In this document: piece by piece, positions 46,222-53,782 of the stretch
Layout of the letters: each line of letters opens with the position of its first letter
How positions within the stretch are numbered: the stretch's first letter is position 1
Assembly: GCA_016719645.1 (NCBI GenBank)
Contig: JADJYS010000002.1
Location: forward strand, 434,001-498,000
Direction of reading: 5' to 3'
Length of the DNA stretch: 64,000 nt
Source: a bacterium
GTDB taxonomy: Bacteria; Krumholzibacteriota; Krumholzibacteriia; LZORAL124-64-63
Notes under the pieces: model-generated
Databases searched by the model: none
The model's input: only the letters and a program-made list of their open reading frames with translations
Told to the model about the DNA's origin: nothing
Program-made: the position numbers and the translations under genes

Positions 46222-47535
46222 GTGCTGATCCTGCAGAAGTCCGTGGGCCGCCGCGTGGCGATGACCGGAAGGGGCCTGCACTCCGGCTCCGAGGCCACGG
46301 TCGCCTTCTGCCCGGCGCCGCCCAACACCGGGCTGGTCTTCCGCGTGCCCGGCCCCGGGGGCCAGGTCGAGATTCCGGCCCGCGCCGAGTGCGTGCCGGT
46401 GGGCCACCACGGCGTGCGCAACACCACGCTCGAGCGCGACGGCGCCCGCATCCTGACCGTCGAGCACGTCCTGTCCGCCCTGAGCGGGATGGGCGTGACC
46501 AACTGCTTCGTCGAGCTGGACGGCCCCGAGCCCCCCGAGCCCCGCGCCGGCAGCACCCTGGACTTCGTGGCCATGATCGACGAGGCCGGGATCGTCGACC
46601 AGGGCCTCCCGGCGGCCTTCCACCGCGTCGACGTGCCCGTCAGCTACCGCGACGGGGACGTGTCGCTGGAGGCGACGCCCGACGAGGGCCTGCGCATCAC
46701 CTTCCACATCGACTACGACGATCCCCTGATCGGGGTGCAGGTCGCCTCGTTCCTGATCACGCCGGACGTCTACCGGCGCGAGATCGCGCCCTGCCGCACC
46801 TTCGCGCTGCAGCGCGACGTCGAGAAGCTGAAGGCCATGGGCCTGGGCAAGGGCGGCACCCTGGACAACGCCATGGTCGTGGCCGACGGGCAGCTGCTCA
46901 ACGACTCGCCGCTGCGTTTCCCGGACGAGTTCGTCCGCCACAAGATCCTGGACCTGATCGGCGACCTGGCGCTGGTGGGCGTGCCCCTGCAGGGCCACGT
47001 GACGGCGCGGCGCTCCGGCCACGACGCCAACATCCGCCTGGCGGCCCTGCTCGCGGAGAAGGAGCGGCGCGGCACGCGGATCTACCCGCCGCGCGCGCCC
47101 CTGAACTGGGACATCGCCTCGATCATGAAGGTGATGCCGCACCGCTACCCGCTGCTGCTGGTGGACCGCATCCTGGAGCTGGAGATCGGCAAGCGCGTCG
47201 TGGGCCTCAAGAACGTGACGATCAACGAGCCGTTCTTCATGGGGCACTTCCCGGGCCACCCGATCATGCCGGCGGTCCTGATCACCGAGGCGATGGCCCA
47301 GGTCGGCGGCGTCCTGCTGATGAGCAGCGTCGAGCACCCGGAGACGAAACTTGTTTACTTCAGCGGGATCGACGGTGCAAGATTCCGGCGGCCGGTCACC
47401 CCCGGCGACCAGATCCGGTTCGAGCTGGAGCTCTTGAAGCTGCGTGGGCCCCTCTGCAAGATGCGGGGGCGCGCCTTCGTGGACGGCGAACTGGTGGCCG
47501 AGGCCGACCTCATGTCGACGATCGTGGACCGCTGA
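46222..47535 (+). CDS. Bifunctional UDP-3-O-acyl-N-acetylglucosamine deacetylase / 3-hydroxyacyl-ACP dehydratase (LpxC-FabZ fusion)
   Basis: A 437-residue fusion. Residues 1 to about 285 are LpxC, the zinc deacetylase committing to lipid A: zinc ligands His82 (VEHVLSALSG), His240 and Asp244 (RHKILDLIGD), and the catalytic His267 (SGHDANIRLA). Residues about 290-437 are FabZ, the hotdog-fold dehydratase of fatty acid elongation, with His307 (MPHRYPLLLVDR) and Glu356 (PAVLITEAMAQ). The same fusion is known from Bacteroidetes. Joining enzymes that compete for 3-hydroxyacyl-ACP may balance phospholipid and lipid A. GTG start at 46222 with GAGAGGAAGA upstream. Confidence 0.95.
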   Translation: MLILQKSVGRRVAMTGRGLHSGSEATVAFCPAPPNTGLVFRVPGPGGQVEIPARAECVPVGHHGVRNTTLERDGARILTVEHVLSALSGMGVTNCFVELDGPEPPEPRAGSTLDFVAMIDEAGIVDQGLPAAFHRVDVPVSYRDGDVSLEATPDEGLRITFHIDYDDPLIGVQVASFLITPDVYRREIAPCRTFALQRDVEKLKAMGLGKGGTLDNAMVVADGQLLNDSPLRFPDEFVRHKILDLIGDLALVGVPLQGHVTARRSGHDANIRLAALLAEKERRGTRIYPPRAPLNWDIASIMKVMPHRYPLLLVDRILELEIGKRVVGLKNVTINEPFFMGHFPGHPIMPAVLITEAMAQVGGVLLMSSVEHPETKLVYFSGIDGARFRRPVTPGDQIRFELELLKLRGPLCKMRGRAFVDGELVAEADLMSTIVDR

Positions 47536-47557
47536 GCGGTCCCGGGGAGGGTTTATC

Positions 47558-48379
47558 GTGGCGAATCCGATCATCAAGCGCGCGGGCGAGATCAGGCCGG
47601 TCCGGCCGCCCGAGATCCACCCGACCGCGGTGGTCCACCCCGACGCGCGCCTCGGGCACGGCGTCAAGGTGGGGCCGTTCGCCATCATCGGGCCCCACGT
47701 CGAGATCGGCCCCGAGTGCGAGATCGGCTCCTCGGTCCTGATCGAGGGGCACACCACCCTCGGCCGCGGCAACCGCGTGTTCCACGGCGCGGTCATCGGC
47801 ACCGAGCCGCAGGATCTCAAGTACCGCGGCGAGCTCAGCTACATCGAGATCGGCGACGACAACGTCATCCGCGAGTTCGTGACCGTCCACCTCGCCACCG
47901 GCGAGAACGAGAAGACGCGCCTCGGCGACGGCAACATGCTGATGGCCTACGTCCACGTCGCCCACAACTGCCTGATCCAGGACCACTGCATCCTGGCCAA
48001 CGCGGTGAACCTGGCCGGGCACGTCGAGATCGGCCGCTGGGCGATCGTCGGCGGCATGACCCCCGTGCACCAGTTCGTGCGCATCGGCGAGCACGCCTTC
48101 ATCGGCGGCGGCAGCCGCATGGCCCAGGACGTGGCGCCCTACATCCGGGTCGCCGGCAACCCGGTGGAGGTCCACGGGCTCAACAGCGTCGGCCTGAAGC
48201 GCCGCGGCTTCGACGAGGCCACGCTGATGAACCTCAAGACCGCCTACCGCCTGCTGTTCCGCAGCGGCCTGAACGTGAGCCAGGCGCTGGAGCGCATCGC
48301 CCTGGACTGCGCCCTCGACCCCTACATCGAGGAGCTGATGGCCTTCATCCGCCGTTCCGAGCGCGGCATCGTCCGCTGA
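47558..48379 (+). CDS. lpxA: UDP-N-acetylglucosamine acyltransferase
   Basis: A 273-residue beta-helix acyltransferase that starts lipid A synthesis. Hexapeptide repeats run through about residues 15-200; the catalytic His lies in LMAYVHVAHNCLIQDHCI. The helical C-terminal domain (about 205-273) contains LNSVGLKRRGFDEATLMNLK, the LpxA signature. GTG at 47558 is preceded by GGGGAGG (47543-47550 region). It comes 22 bases after lpxC-fabZ; a hairpin separates it from lpxB. Confidence 0.95.
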   Translation: MANPIIKRAGEIRPVRPPEIHPTAVVHPDARLGHGVKVGPFAIIGPHVEIGPECEIGSSVLIEGHTTLGRGNRVFHGAVIGTEPQDLKYRGELSYIEIGDDNVIREFVTVHLATGENEKTRLGDGNMLMAYVHVAHNCLIQDHCILANAVNLAGHVEIGRWAIVGGMTPVHQFVRIGEHAFIGGGSRMAQDVAPYIRVAGNPVEVHGLNSVGLKRRGFDEATLMNLKTAYRLLFRSGLNVSQALERIALDCALDPYIEELMAFIRRSERGIVR

Positions 48380-48399
48380 CGGCGGTCCGCGCAACCGGA

Positions 48400-48423
48400 G
48401 ACGGCGGCGCCGCGGCCGCCGTC
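48400..48423 (+). other. Hairpin between lpxA and lpxB
   Basis: GACGGCGGC (48400-48408), 6-base loop, GCCGCCGTC (48415-48423), a perfect 9-bp stem without a T run. It may slow transcription or protect the upstream message rather than end it. Confidence 0.4.
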
Positions 48424-48441
48424 GGATCCCGGGGGAAACCG

Positions 48442-49626
48442 GTGACGACCCGCCCGGCCTCCACGTCTCCCCACATCCTGCTGTCCTGCGGCGAGGCCAG
48501 CGGCGACCGCTACGGCGCGGCGCTGCTGGCGGCGCTGCGCGTGCGCCTGCCGGACGCGCGGTTCTCGGCCCTGGGGGGCGGCGCCCTGCGCGCCGCCGGG
48601 GCCGACATCGTGCAGCCCGCCGAGCGCCTGTCGGTGATGGGCGTGGGCGAGGTGCTCGGGGCGCTGCCGCTCCTGCTGGGCGCCCGGCGCCGGATGCGGG
48701 CCCTGCTGGCCGGCGGCGGCGTCGACCTCTTCCTGCCCGTCGACTATCCCGGCTTCAACCTGGACCTGGCGCGGCGCGCCCGCGCCGCGGGCGTGCCCGT
48801 GTTCTACCTGATCGCCCCGCAGCTCTGGGCCTGGGGCGCCTGGCGGACCGGCGGCGTGCGCCGCGCGGTGGACCGCCTCGGCGTCGTGCTGCCCTTCGAG
48901 GAGCGCTTCTTCCGCGCCCGCGGCATCCCCGCCGTCTCCCTCGGGCATCCCCTGGTCGAGGACCACCCGAAGTCGGAGGTCGACCGGGCGCGCCGCCTGC
49001 GCGAGGAACGCGTCGGCGACCCGTCCGCGCCGCTGACCGTCGGCCTGCTCCCCGGCAGCCGCGCCCAGGAGGTGCGCGCCCTGCTGCCGGTCCTGCGCGA
49101 GGCGTTCGAACGCCTGCAGGCCGCGGTCCCGGAGCGCGTCTTCCAGGGCGTCGTCAGCCGCGCGCCCGGGGCGCCGGTGCCGGACGCACCGGGGGCGGGC
49201 CTGCGCGTCAGCGAGGCGCCGCTGGCCGCCCTGTCGCGCGATCTCGACCTGGCGCTGGTCTGCAGCGGGACGGCCTCGCTGGAGATCGCCCTGGCCGGCG
49301 TGCCGCACGCCCTGGTCTACCGCACCTCGCCGCTGACGTACGCGCTGGCCCGGCGCCTGGTGCGCCTGGAGTGGATCGGCTTGGCGAACCTGGTGCTGGA
49401 GCGCCCCCGGGAGCGCCCCCTGGTGCGCGAGTTCGTCCAGGACGCGGCGCGGCCCGCCGACCTGGCCGCCGACCTGGCCGACTGGCTCGCGTCCGGACCG
49501 CGGCGCGCGCGCTTCGCCTCGGGCGTGGACGAGCTGCGCGAACGCCTCGGCGGCGCCGGCTTCTGGGACCGCGCCGCCGACGAGGTCGTGTCCCTGCTGC
49601 GCGAACGCCGCGGGGCGGGGCGATGA
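48442..49626 (+). CDS. lpxB: Lipid-A-disaccharide synthase
   Basis: A 394-residue GT19 enzyme condensing UDP-diacylglucosamine with lipid X. Recognisable segments are LLSCGEASGDRYGAALLAAL, LSVMGVGEVLGALPLLL, PVDYPGFNLDLARRA, YLIAPQLWAWGAWR, LLPGSRAQEVRALLPVLREA and LALVCSGTASLEIALAGVPH. The length is usual. GTG at 48442, with GGGGGAAA (48431-48438) upstream, begins 62 bases after lpxA. The next gene overlaps by 4 bp. Confidence 0.94.
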   Translation: MTTRPASTSPHILLSCGEASGDRYGAALLAALRVRLPDARFSALGGGALRAAGADIVQPAERLSVMGVGEVLGALPLLLGARRRMRALLAGGGVDLFLPVDYPGFNLDLARRARAAGVPVFYLIAPQLWAWGAWRTGGVRRAVDRLGVVLPFEERFFRARGIPAVSLGHPLVEDHPKSEVDRARRLREERVGDPSAPLTVGLLPGSRAQEVRALLPVLREAFERLQAAVPERVFQGVVSRAPGAPVPDAPGAGLRVSEAPLAALSRDLDLALVCSGTASLEIALAGVPHALVYRTSPLTYALARRLVRLEWIGLANLVLERPRERPLVREFVQDAARPADLAADLADWLASGPRRARFASGVDELRERLGGAGFWDRAADEVVSLLRERRGAGR

Positions 49627-50258
49627 GCGCCGGCGAGAACCGCCTGCAGGCGGTGAAATCGCTCCTGGCGCGTCCCGCCTGGCGCCTGCTGGCCGGCACC
49701 GTGCGGCGCGACCCCGCCGCGGGGACGACGCGCCGGGGCGCGGTCATCTTCGCCAGCCTCCACCGCGACATGATCCCCGCCGCCTTGCACGTGAGGCCCG
49801 CCGCCGCCACGCTGCTGGTCAGCCAGAGCCGCGACGGCGACATCCTGATCCGGACCCTCGGCCCGGACGGCTACGGGTTCGTGCGCGGTTCGACCGGCAA
49901 GGACGGCGCCGACGCGCTGCGCTCCCTGCTGGAGGTCCTGCGCCGCGGCGGCGCCGTGGGGCTGGCGGTGGACGGCCCCCGCGGCCCGTTCGGCACGGTC
50001 CACGAGGGCGCCCTGCTGCTGGCCAGGCTTTCCGGCGCGCCGGTGGTGCCGCTGCGCGCGCGGCCGGGCCGGCACCTGTCCCTGCGCACCTGGGACCGCA
50101 CCATCGTCCCGCTGCCCTGGTCGACGGTGCGGATCGAGGAGGGCGCCGACGTGACCGTCCCGCGCGAGGCGGATGCCGCGGCCTGCGCGGGCGCGGCGGA
50201 CGGGTTGGGCGCGTGGTTGACGGGCGCGGGCCCGGTCGACGACGGGAGCGGCGCGTGA
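49623..50258 (+). CDS. DUF374 / lysophospholipid acyltransferase-like protein
   Basis: 211 residues of the DUF374 family, related to glycerophosphate and lipid A acyltransferases. It has FASLHRDMIPAALHV (family H-x4-D-like motif region), VRGSTGKDGADALRSLLEVL and VDGPRGPFGTVHEGALLLA, the last being the DGPRGP hallmark. It could acylate a lipid A precursor or a lysophospholipid at the membrane. The position between lpxB and lpxK, with 4-bp overlaps at both ends, supports a lipid A role, perhaps taking the part of LpxL; this is inference. Confidence 0.8.
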   Translation: MSAGENRLQAVKSLLARPAWRLLAGTVRRDPAAGTTRRGAVIFASLHRDMIPAALHVRPAAATLLVSQSRDGDILIRTLGPDGYGFVRGSTGKDGADALRSLLEVLRRGGAVGLAVDGPRGPFGTVHEGALLLARLSGAPVVPLRARPGRHLSLRTWDRTIVPLPWSTVRIEEGADVTVPREADAAACAGAADGLGAWLTGAGPVDDGSGA

Positions 50259-51340
50259 ACGGCGGGGGACGGGAGGCCGGCGCGGTCCTGGACCTGCGCG
50301 GCGGCGCGCGCGGCCGCGTCGAGGACGCCTGGCGCCGCTGGGAAGACGGGCTGCCGCGGCTCGCCGCCTGGCTCGAGCCCTGGACCGAGGCCTGCGGGGA
50401 TGCCCTGCTGCGCCGCCGCCTGGCGTCGCGCGGGCTGCCGCCGGCGATGCCCCGACTGGTCTCGGTGGGCAACCTGATCGCCGGCGGCACCGGCAAGACG
50501 CCCGTGGTGCTGGACCTCGCCCGGGGCCTGGCCGGGGCGGGGCGGCGCGTGGCCGTGCTGACCCGGGGCCACGGGGGGCGCGCCGCCGGGCCGCTGCGCG
50601 TGACGCCGGACGACCCGGACTGCGGCGACGAGGCGCGGCTGCTCGCGGCCGCCCTGCCCGCGACGGCGGTCATCCAGTCGCGCGAGCGCCGGGAGGGGCT
50701 GGAGTTCCTGCGGCGGAGCGAGCCTGACTGCGACCTCGTGCTGCTCGAGGACGCGCACCAGACCGCGGGCCTGCCGCGGCACCTCGACGTGCTGATCCTG
50801 GACCGCTGGGAGCGTCGCGCGGGCGTCGTCGTCCCGCTGATGGCGCGACGCCTGCCCTGGGGGCCGGGACGCGAAGGCGCCGCCGGCGCCGCGCGCGCGC
50901 GGCTCTGGCTGGTCGAGACGCCGGCGGGGCCGCAGGAGCCCCTGCGCGGTCCCCCGGGCGTCACCGTGCTGGGATTCCGACGTCGCGAAGCCTGGGCCGA
51001 TGCGTCGGCGCCCGCGGCCGGCGCGCCCTACGCCGTGGTGTCGGCCATCGCGCGGCCCGAGCGCTTCGAGGCGGCGTGCGCCCGGCTCTGCGGCGCGCCG
51101 CCGACGCTGGCGGTGCGCTGCGCCGACCACGCCGCGTACGGGCCGCGCCGGGTCGCGCGCCTGCTGGCCGAGGGCGAGCGGCGCGGCGCGGCCTGCTGGC
51201 TGACCACGGCCAAGGATCGTGTTAAGTTGTCGGGAGCCTGGCCGCCCGGCGCGCCGCCCCTGTTCACCGTCGGCCTGGAACTCGCCTGGCAGGGCCCCGA
51301 GACCGTCGCGCCCGCCGTCCTGCGCCTCCTGGAGGAATGA
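50255..51340 (+). CDS. lpxK: Tetraacyldisaccharide 4'-kinase
   Basis: A 361-residue P-loop membrane kinase phosphorylating the 4' position of lipid A disaccharide. The N-terminal Walker region SVGNLIAGGTGKTPVVLDLA, LTRGHGGRAAGPLRVT, and the late VRCADHAAYGPRRV and TTAKDRVKLSGAW identify LpxK. The normally strict DDGFQ segment reads LLEDAHQT here (codons near 50746-50763), so one Asp is Glu and the Gly is Ala. Activity is still plausible but the site is altered. GTG start overlaps the DUF374 stop by 4 bp. An ATG start is not available nearby. Confidence 0.9.
   Translation: MNGGGREAGAVLDLRGGARGRVEDAWRRWEDGLPRLAAWLEPWTEACGDALLRRRLASRGLPPAMPRLVSVGNLIAGGTGKTPVVLDLARGLAGAGRRVAVLTRGHGGRAAGPLRVTPDDPDCGDEARLLAAALPATAVIQSRERREGLEFLRRSEPDCDLVLLEDAHQTAGLPRHLDVLILDRWERRAGVVVPLMARRLPWGPGREGAAGAARARLWLVETPAGPQEPLRGPPGVTVLGFRRREAWADASAPAAGAPYAVVSAIARPERFEAACARLCGAPPTLAVRCADHAAYGPRRVARLLAEGERRGAACWLTTAKDRVKLSGAWPPGAPPLFTVGLELAWQGPETVAPAVLRLLEE
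51200..51228 (+). promoter_or_regulatory. Candidate promoter inside lpxK for nadB
   Basis: CTGACC (51200-51205), 17-base spacer, TAAGTT (51223-51228). The -10 falls on GTT AAG TTG, AT-rich codons unusual for this genome. nadB starts at 51345. Confidence 0.35.
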
Positions 51341-51344
51341 CGAC

Positions 51345-53003
51345 ATGATCCCGAGCGGACCCGTGACCAGCCGCTTCCTCGTGGCGGGCACCGGCATCGC
51401 CGGCCTGCAGTTCGCGCTGCTGGCCGCCGAGCACGGCGACGTGCGCGTGGTGACGAAGAAGGACTCCTCCGAGAGCAACACGAACTACGCGCAGGGCGGC
51501 ATCGCCGCGGTCCTCTCGCCGCTGGACGATTTCGAGTCCCACGTGCGCGACACGCTGATCGCCGGGGACGGGCTCTGCGACGAGGCGGTCGTGCGGGCCA
51601 TGGTCGGCGCCGCGCCGCGCCTCATCGAGCGCCTGCTGGCCTACGGCGTGAGCTTCACGCGCGAGGACGAGCGGGCGGACGCGCCCTTCGCGCTCACGCG
51701 CGAGGGCGGCCACTCGCGGCACCGCATCCTGCACGCCGCCGACCTGACGGGCCGCGAGCTGGAGCGTCGCCTGCTCGAGGCCTGCCGCAAACACCCGCGC
51801 ATCCGCATGGACGAGGACCACCTCGGCCTGGACCTGATCCGCGAGTCCGACCTGCGGCGCGACGGCGATCCCCGCCGGGTCGTCGGCTGCTGGGTCCTGG
51901 ACCGCGAAACCCTGCAGCGGCGGGCCTACCTGGCCCCGACCACGATCCTCGCCACGGGCGGCTGCGGCAAGGTGTACGCCTACACCTCGAACCCGGACAT
52001 CGCCACCGGCGACGGGCTGGCCATGGCCTACCGGGCCGGCGCCGTGCTGGCCAACCTGGAGTTCGTCCAGTTCCACCCGACCTGCCTCTACCACCCGCGG
52101 GCCAAGAGCTTCCTGATCTCCGAGGCGGTGCGCGGGGAGGGGGCGCACCTGATCAACGGGCGCGGCGAGCGCTTCATGGAGCGGTACGACCAGCGCCGGG
52201 AGCTGGCGCCGCGGGACATCGTCGCGCGGGCCATCGACCAGGAGATGAAGCGCACCGGCGAGCCCAGCGTGTTCCTGGACCTGCGGCACCTCGGGCGCGA
52301 GTTCGTCGAGCAGCGCTTCCCGAACCTGTCGGCCACCTGCGCCCAGTACGGCATCGACATGGCGGGCGAACCGGTCCCGGTCGTGCCGGCCGCGCACTAC
52401 ATGTGCGGCGGCGTCAAGGTGGACGGGAGCGGCCGCACCAGCCTGCCCGGCCTCTTCGCGGTGGGCGAGGTGGCCTGGACCGGCGTCCACGGGGCGAACC
52501 GCCTGGCCAGCAACTCCCTGCTCGAGGCGGTGTACTTCGCCGAGGCGGCCGCCGTCGCCGCCGTCGCCGACGGCGCCGGCGGCGCGGCCCTGCCCGGGGA
52601 GCTGCCGTTCCAGGACGACTTCCCCTCGGCGATGTCCACCGGCCCGGAGGCCGTGGTCCTCGAACACGACTGGAACTCGGTGCGCCGCGTGATGTGGGAT
52701 TACGTGGGCATCGTGCGCTCGCGCAGCCGGCTGGACATCGCTCTGGACCGCGTGCGGGCCATCCGCGCCACCGTCGAGGGCATCTACGCCCGCTCGCTGG
52801 CGAACCCCGACCTGGTCGAGCTGCGCAACATCGCCCTGGTCGCCGAGCTGATCGTCCTCTGCGCCCGCGAGCGCCGCGAGAGCCGCGGCCTGCACGAGAC
52901 CCTGGACCACCCCGGCAAGGACCCGCAGGCGCCGCGCGAGACGCTCGTGGGCCGGGGCCGCTCCCTGGCGGCGAGCGAGCCGCCGGGCGCCGGGGGGCCA
53001 TGA
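51345..53003 (+). CDS. nadB: L-aspartate oxidase
   Basis: A 552-residue FAD enzyme turning aspartate into iminoaspartate for quinolinate and NAD synthesis. The FAD-binding GTGIAGLQFALLAAEHG, SESNTNYAQGGIAAVL, REGGHSRHRILHAAD, the Q-F-H-P-T-C-L-Y segment, and VHGANRLASNSLLEAV are all NadB hallmarks that separate it from succinate dehydrogenase. The C-terminal helical domain ends with a nonconserved tail. GGAGGAA (51331-51337) precedes the ATG at 51345. nadA and nadC are not in the window. The methyltransferase gene overlaps its stop by 4 bp. Confidence 0.95.
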   Translation: MIPSGPVTSRFLVAGTGIAGLQFALLAAEHGDVRVVTKKDSSESNTNYAQGGIAAVLSPLDDFESHVRDTLIAGDGLCDEAVVRAMVGAAPRLIERLLAYGVSFTREDERADAPFALTREGGHSRHRILHAADLTGRELERRLLEACRKHPRIRMDEDHLGLDLIRESDLRRDGDPRRVVGCWVLDRETLQRRAYLAPTTILATGGCGKVYAYTSNPDIATGDGLAMAYRAGAVLANLEFVQFHPTCLYHPRAKSFLISEAVRGEGAHLINGRGERFMERYDQRRELAPRDIVARAIDQEMKRTGEPSVFLDLRHLGREFVEQRFPNLSATCAQYGIDMAGEPVPVVPAAHYMCGGVKVDGSGRTSLPGLFAVGEVAWTGVHGANRLASNSLLEAVYFAEAAAVAAVADGAGGAALPGELPFQDDFPSAMSTGPEAVVLEHDWNSVRRVMWDYVGIVRSRSRLDIALDRVRAIRATVEGIYARSLANPDLVELRNIALVAELIVLCARERRESRGLHETLDHPGKDPQAPRETLVGRGRSLAASEPPGAGGP

Positions 53004-53779
53004 ACTGGTACCGCACCGCCTTCGGCGCACACTACCGCCACCTCTACGCGCACCGCGACGGGCACGAGGCGGCCGCCTGCGTCGCGGCGGTCGCGCCCTG
53101 GCTGCCGCTGGGGCGGGGGCCGGTCGTCGATCTCGGCTGCGGCGCCGGCCGCCACCTCTCGCCGCTGGCGGCGCACGGGGCCTGGGGGCTGGCCCTGGAC
53201 CTGTCACCCGATCTGCTCGCCGAGGCCGCGCGCTCGCCGGGCGCCGTCGCGCTGCCGCCCGTGCGCGCCGACATGCGCCACCTGCCGCTGCGCGACGGGA
53301 GCTGCGCGGCGGTGCTCTCGCTGTTCACCTCCTTCGGCTACTTCGGGGATCTCGACGACCACGCCCCGCTGTTGCGGGAGATCGCGCGCGTGCTCGCGCC
53401 GGGCGGTCGCTGGTGCCTCGACCACCTCAACGCCGAGGCCGTGCGGCGGGACCTGGCCGCCGGCGAGGCCGTCCGGGAGCGCCGCCTCGGCGCCTGCCTG
53501 GTCCGCGAGCGTCGACGGCTCGGACCCGAAGGGCGGCGCGTGCTGAAGGACGTCCGCATCCGGCCCGTCGGCGGCGCGGACCGCCGGGCGGCCGACGGCG
53601 TGCCGCCGCAGGGACTGGACTACACCGAATCGGTCGCCCTGTTCGCGCCGGAGGAACTCGACGCCGCCTGCCGCGCCGCCGGCCTGTCGCGCGTCGCGGC
53701 CCTCGGCGGTTACGACGGGCGCGACTTCGACGCGGCGACGGCCGAGCGGTGGCTGATGATCTACGAACGGGAGGCTTGA
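53000..53779 (+). CDS. Class I SAM-dependent methyltransferase
   Basis: 259 residues. VVDLGCGAGRHLSPLA is the SAM-binding motif I, ALDLSPDLLAEAAR motif post-I, and VLSLFTSFGYFGDLDDHAPL plus ARVLAPGGRWCLDHLN the later motifs of the Methyltransf_11/25 group. The substrate is unknown. A 4-bp overlap with nadB and a 3-base gap to bshC place it in the same operon as bacillithiol synthesis, so methylation of a bacillithiol intermediate or adduct is possible but unproven. Confidence 0.8.
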   Translation: MNWYRTAFGAHYRHLYAHRDGHEAAACVAAVAPWLPLGRGPVVDLGCGAGRHLSPLAAHGAWGLALDLSPDLLAEAARSPGAVALPPVRADMRHLPLRDGSCAAVLSLFTSFGYFGDLDDHAPLLREIARVLAPGGRWCLDHLNAEAVRRDLAAGEAVRERRLGACLVRERRRLGPEGRRVLKDVRIRPVGGADRRAADGVPPQGLDYTESVALFAPEELDAACRAAGLSRVAALGGYDGRDFDAATAERWLMIYEREA

Positions 53780-53782
53780 ACC

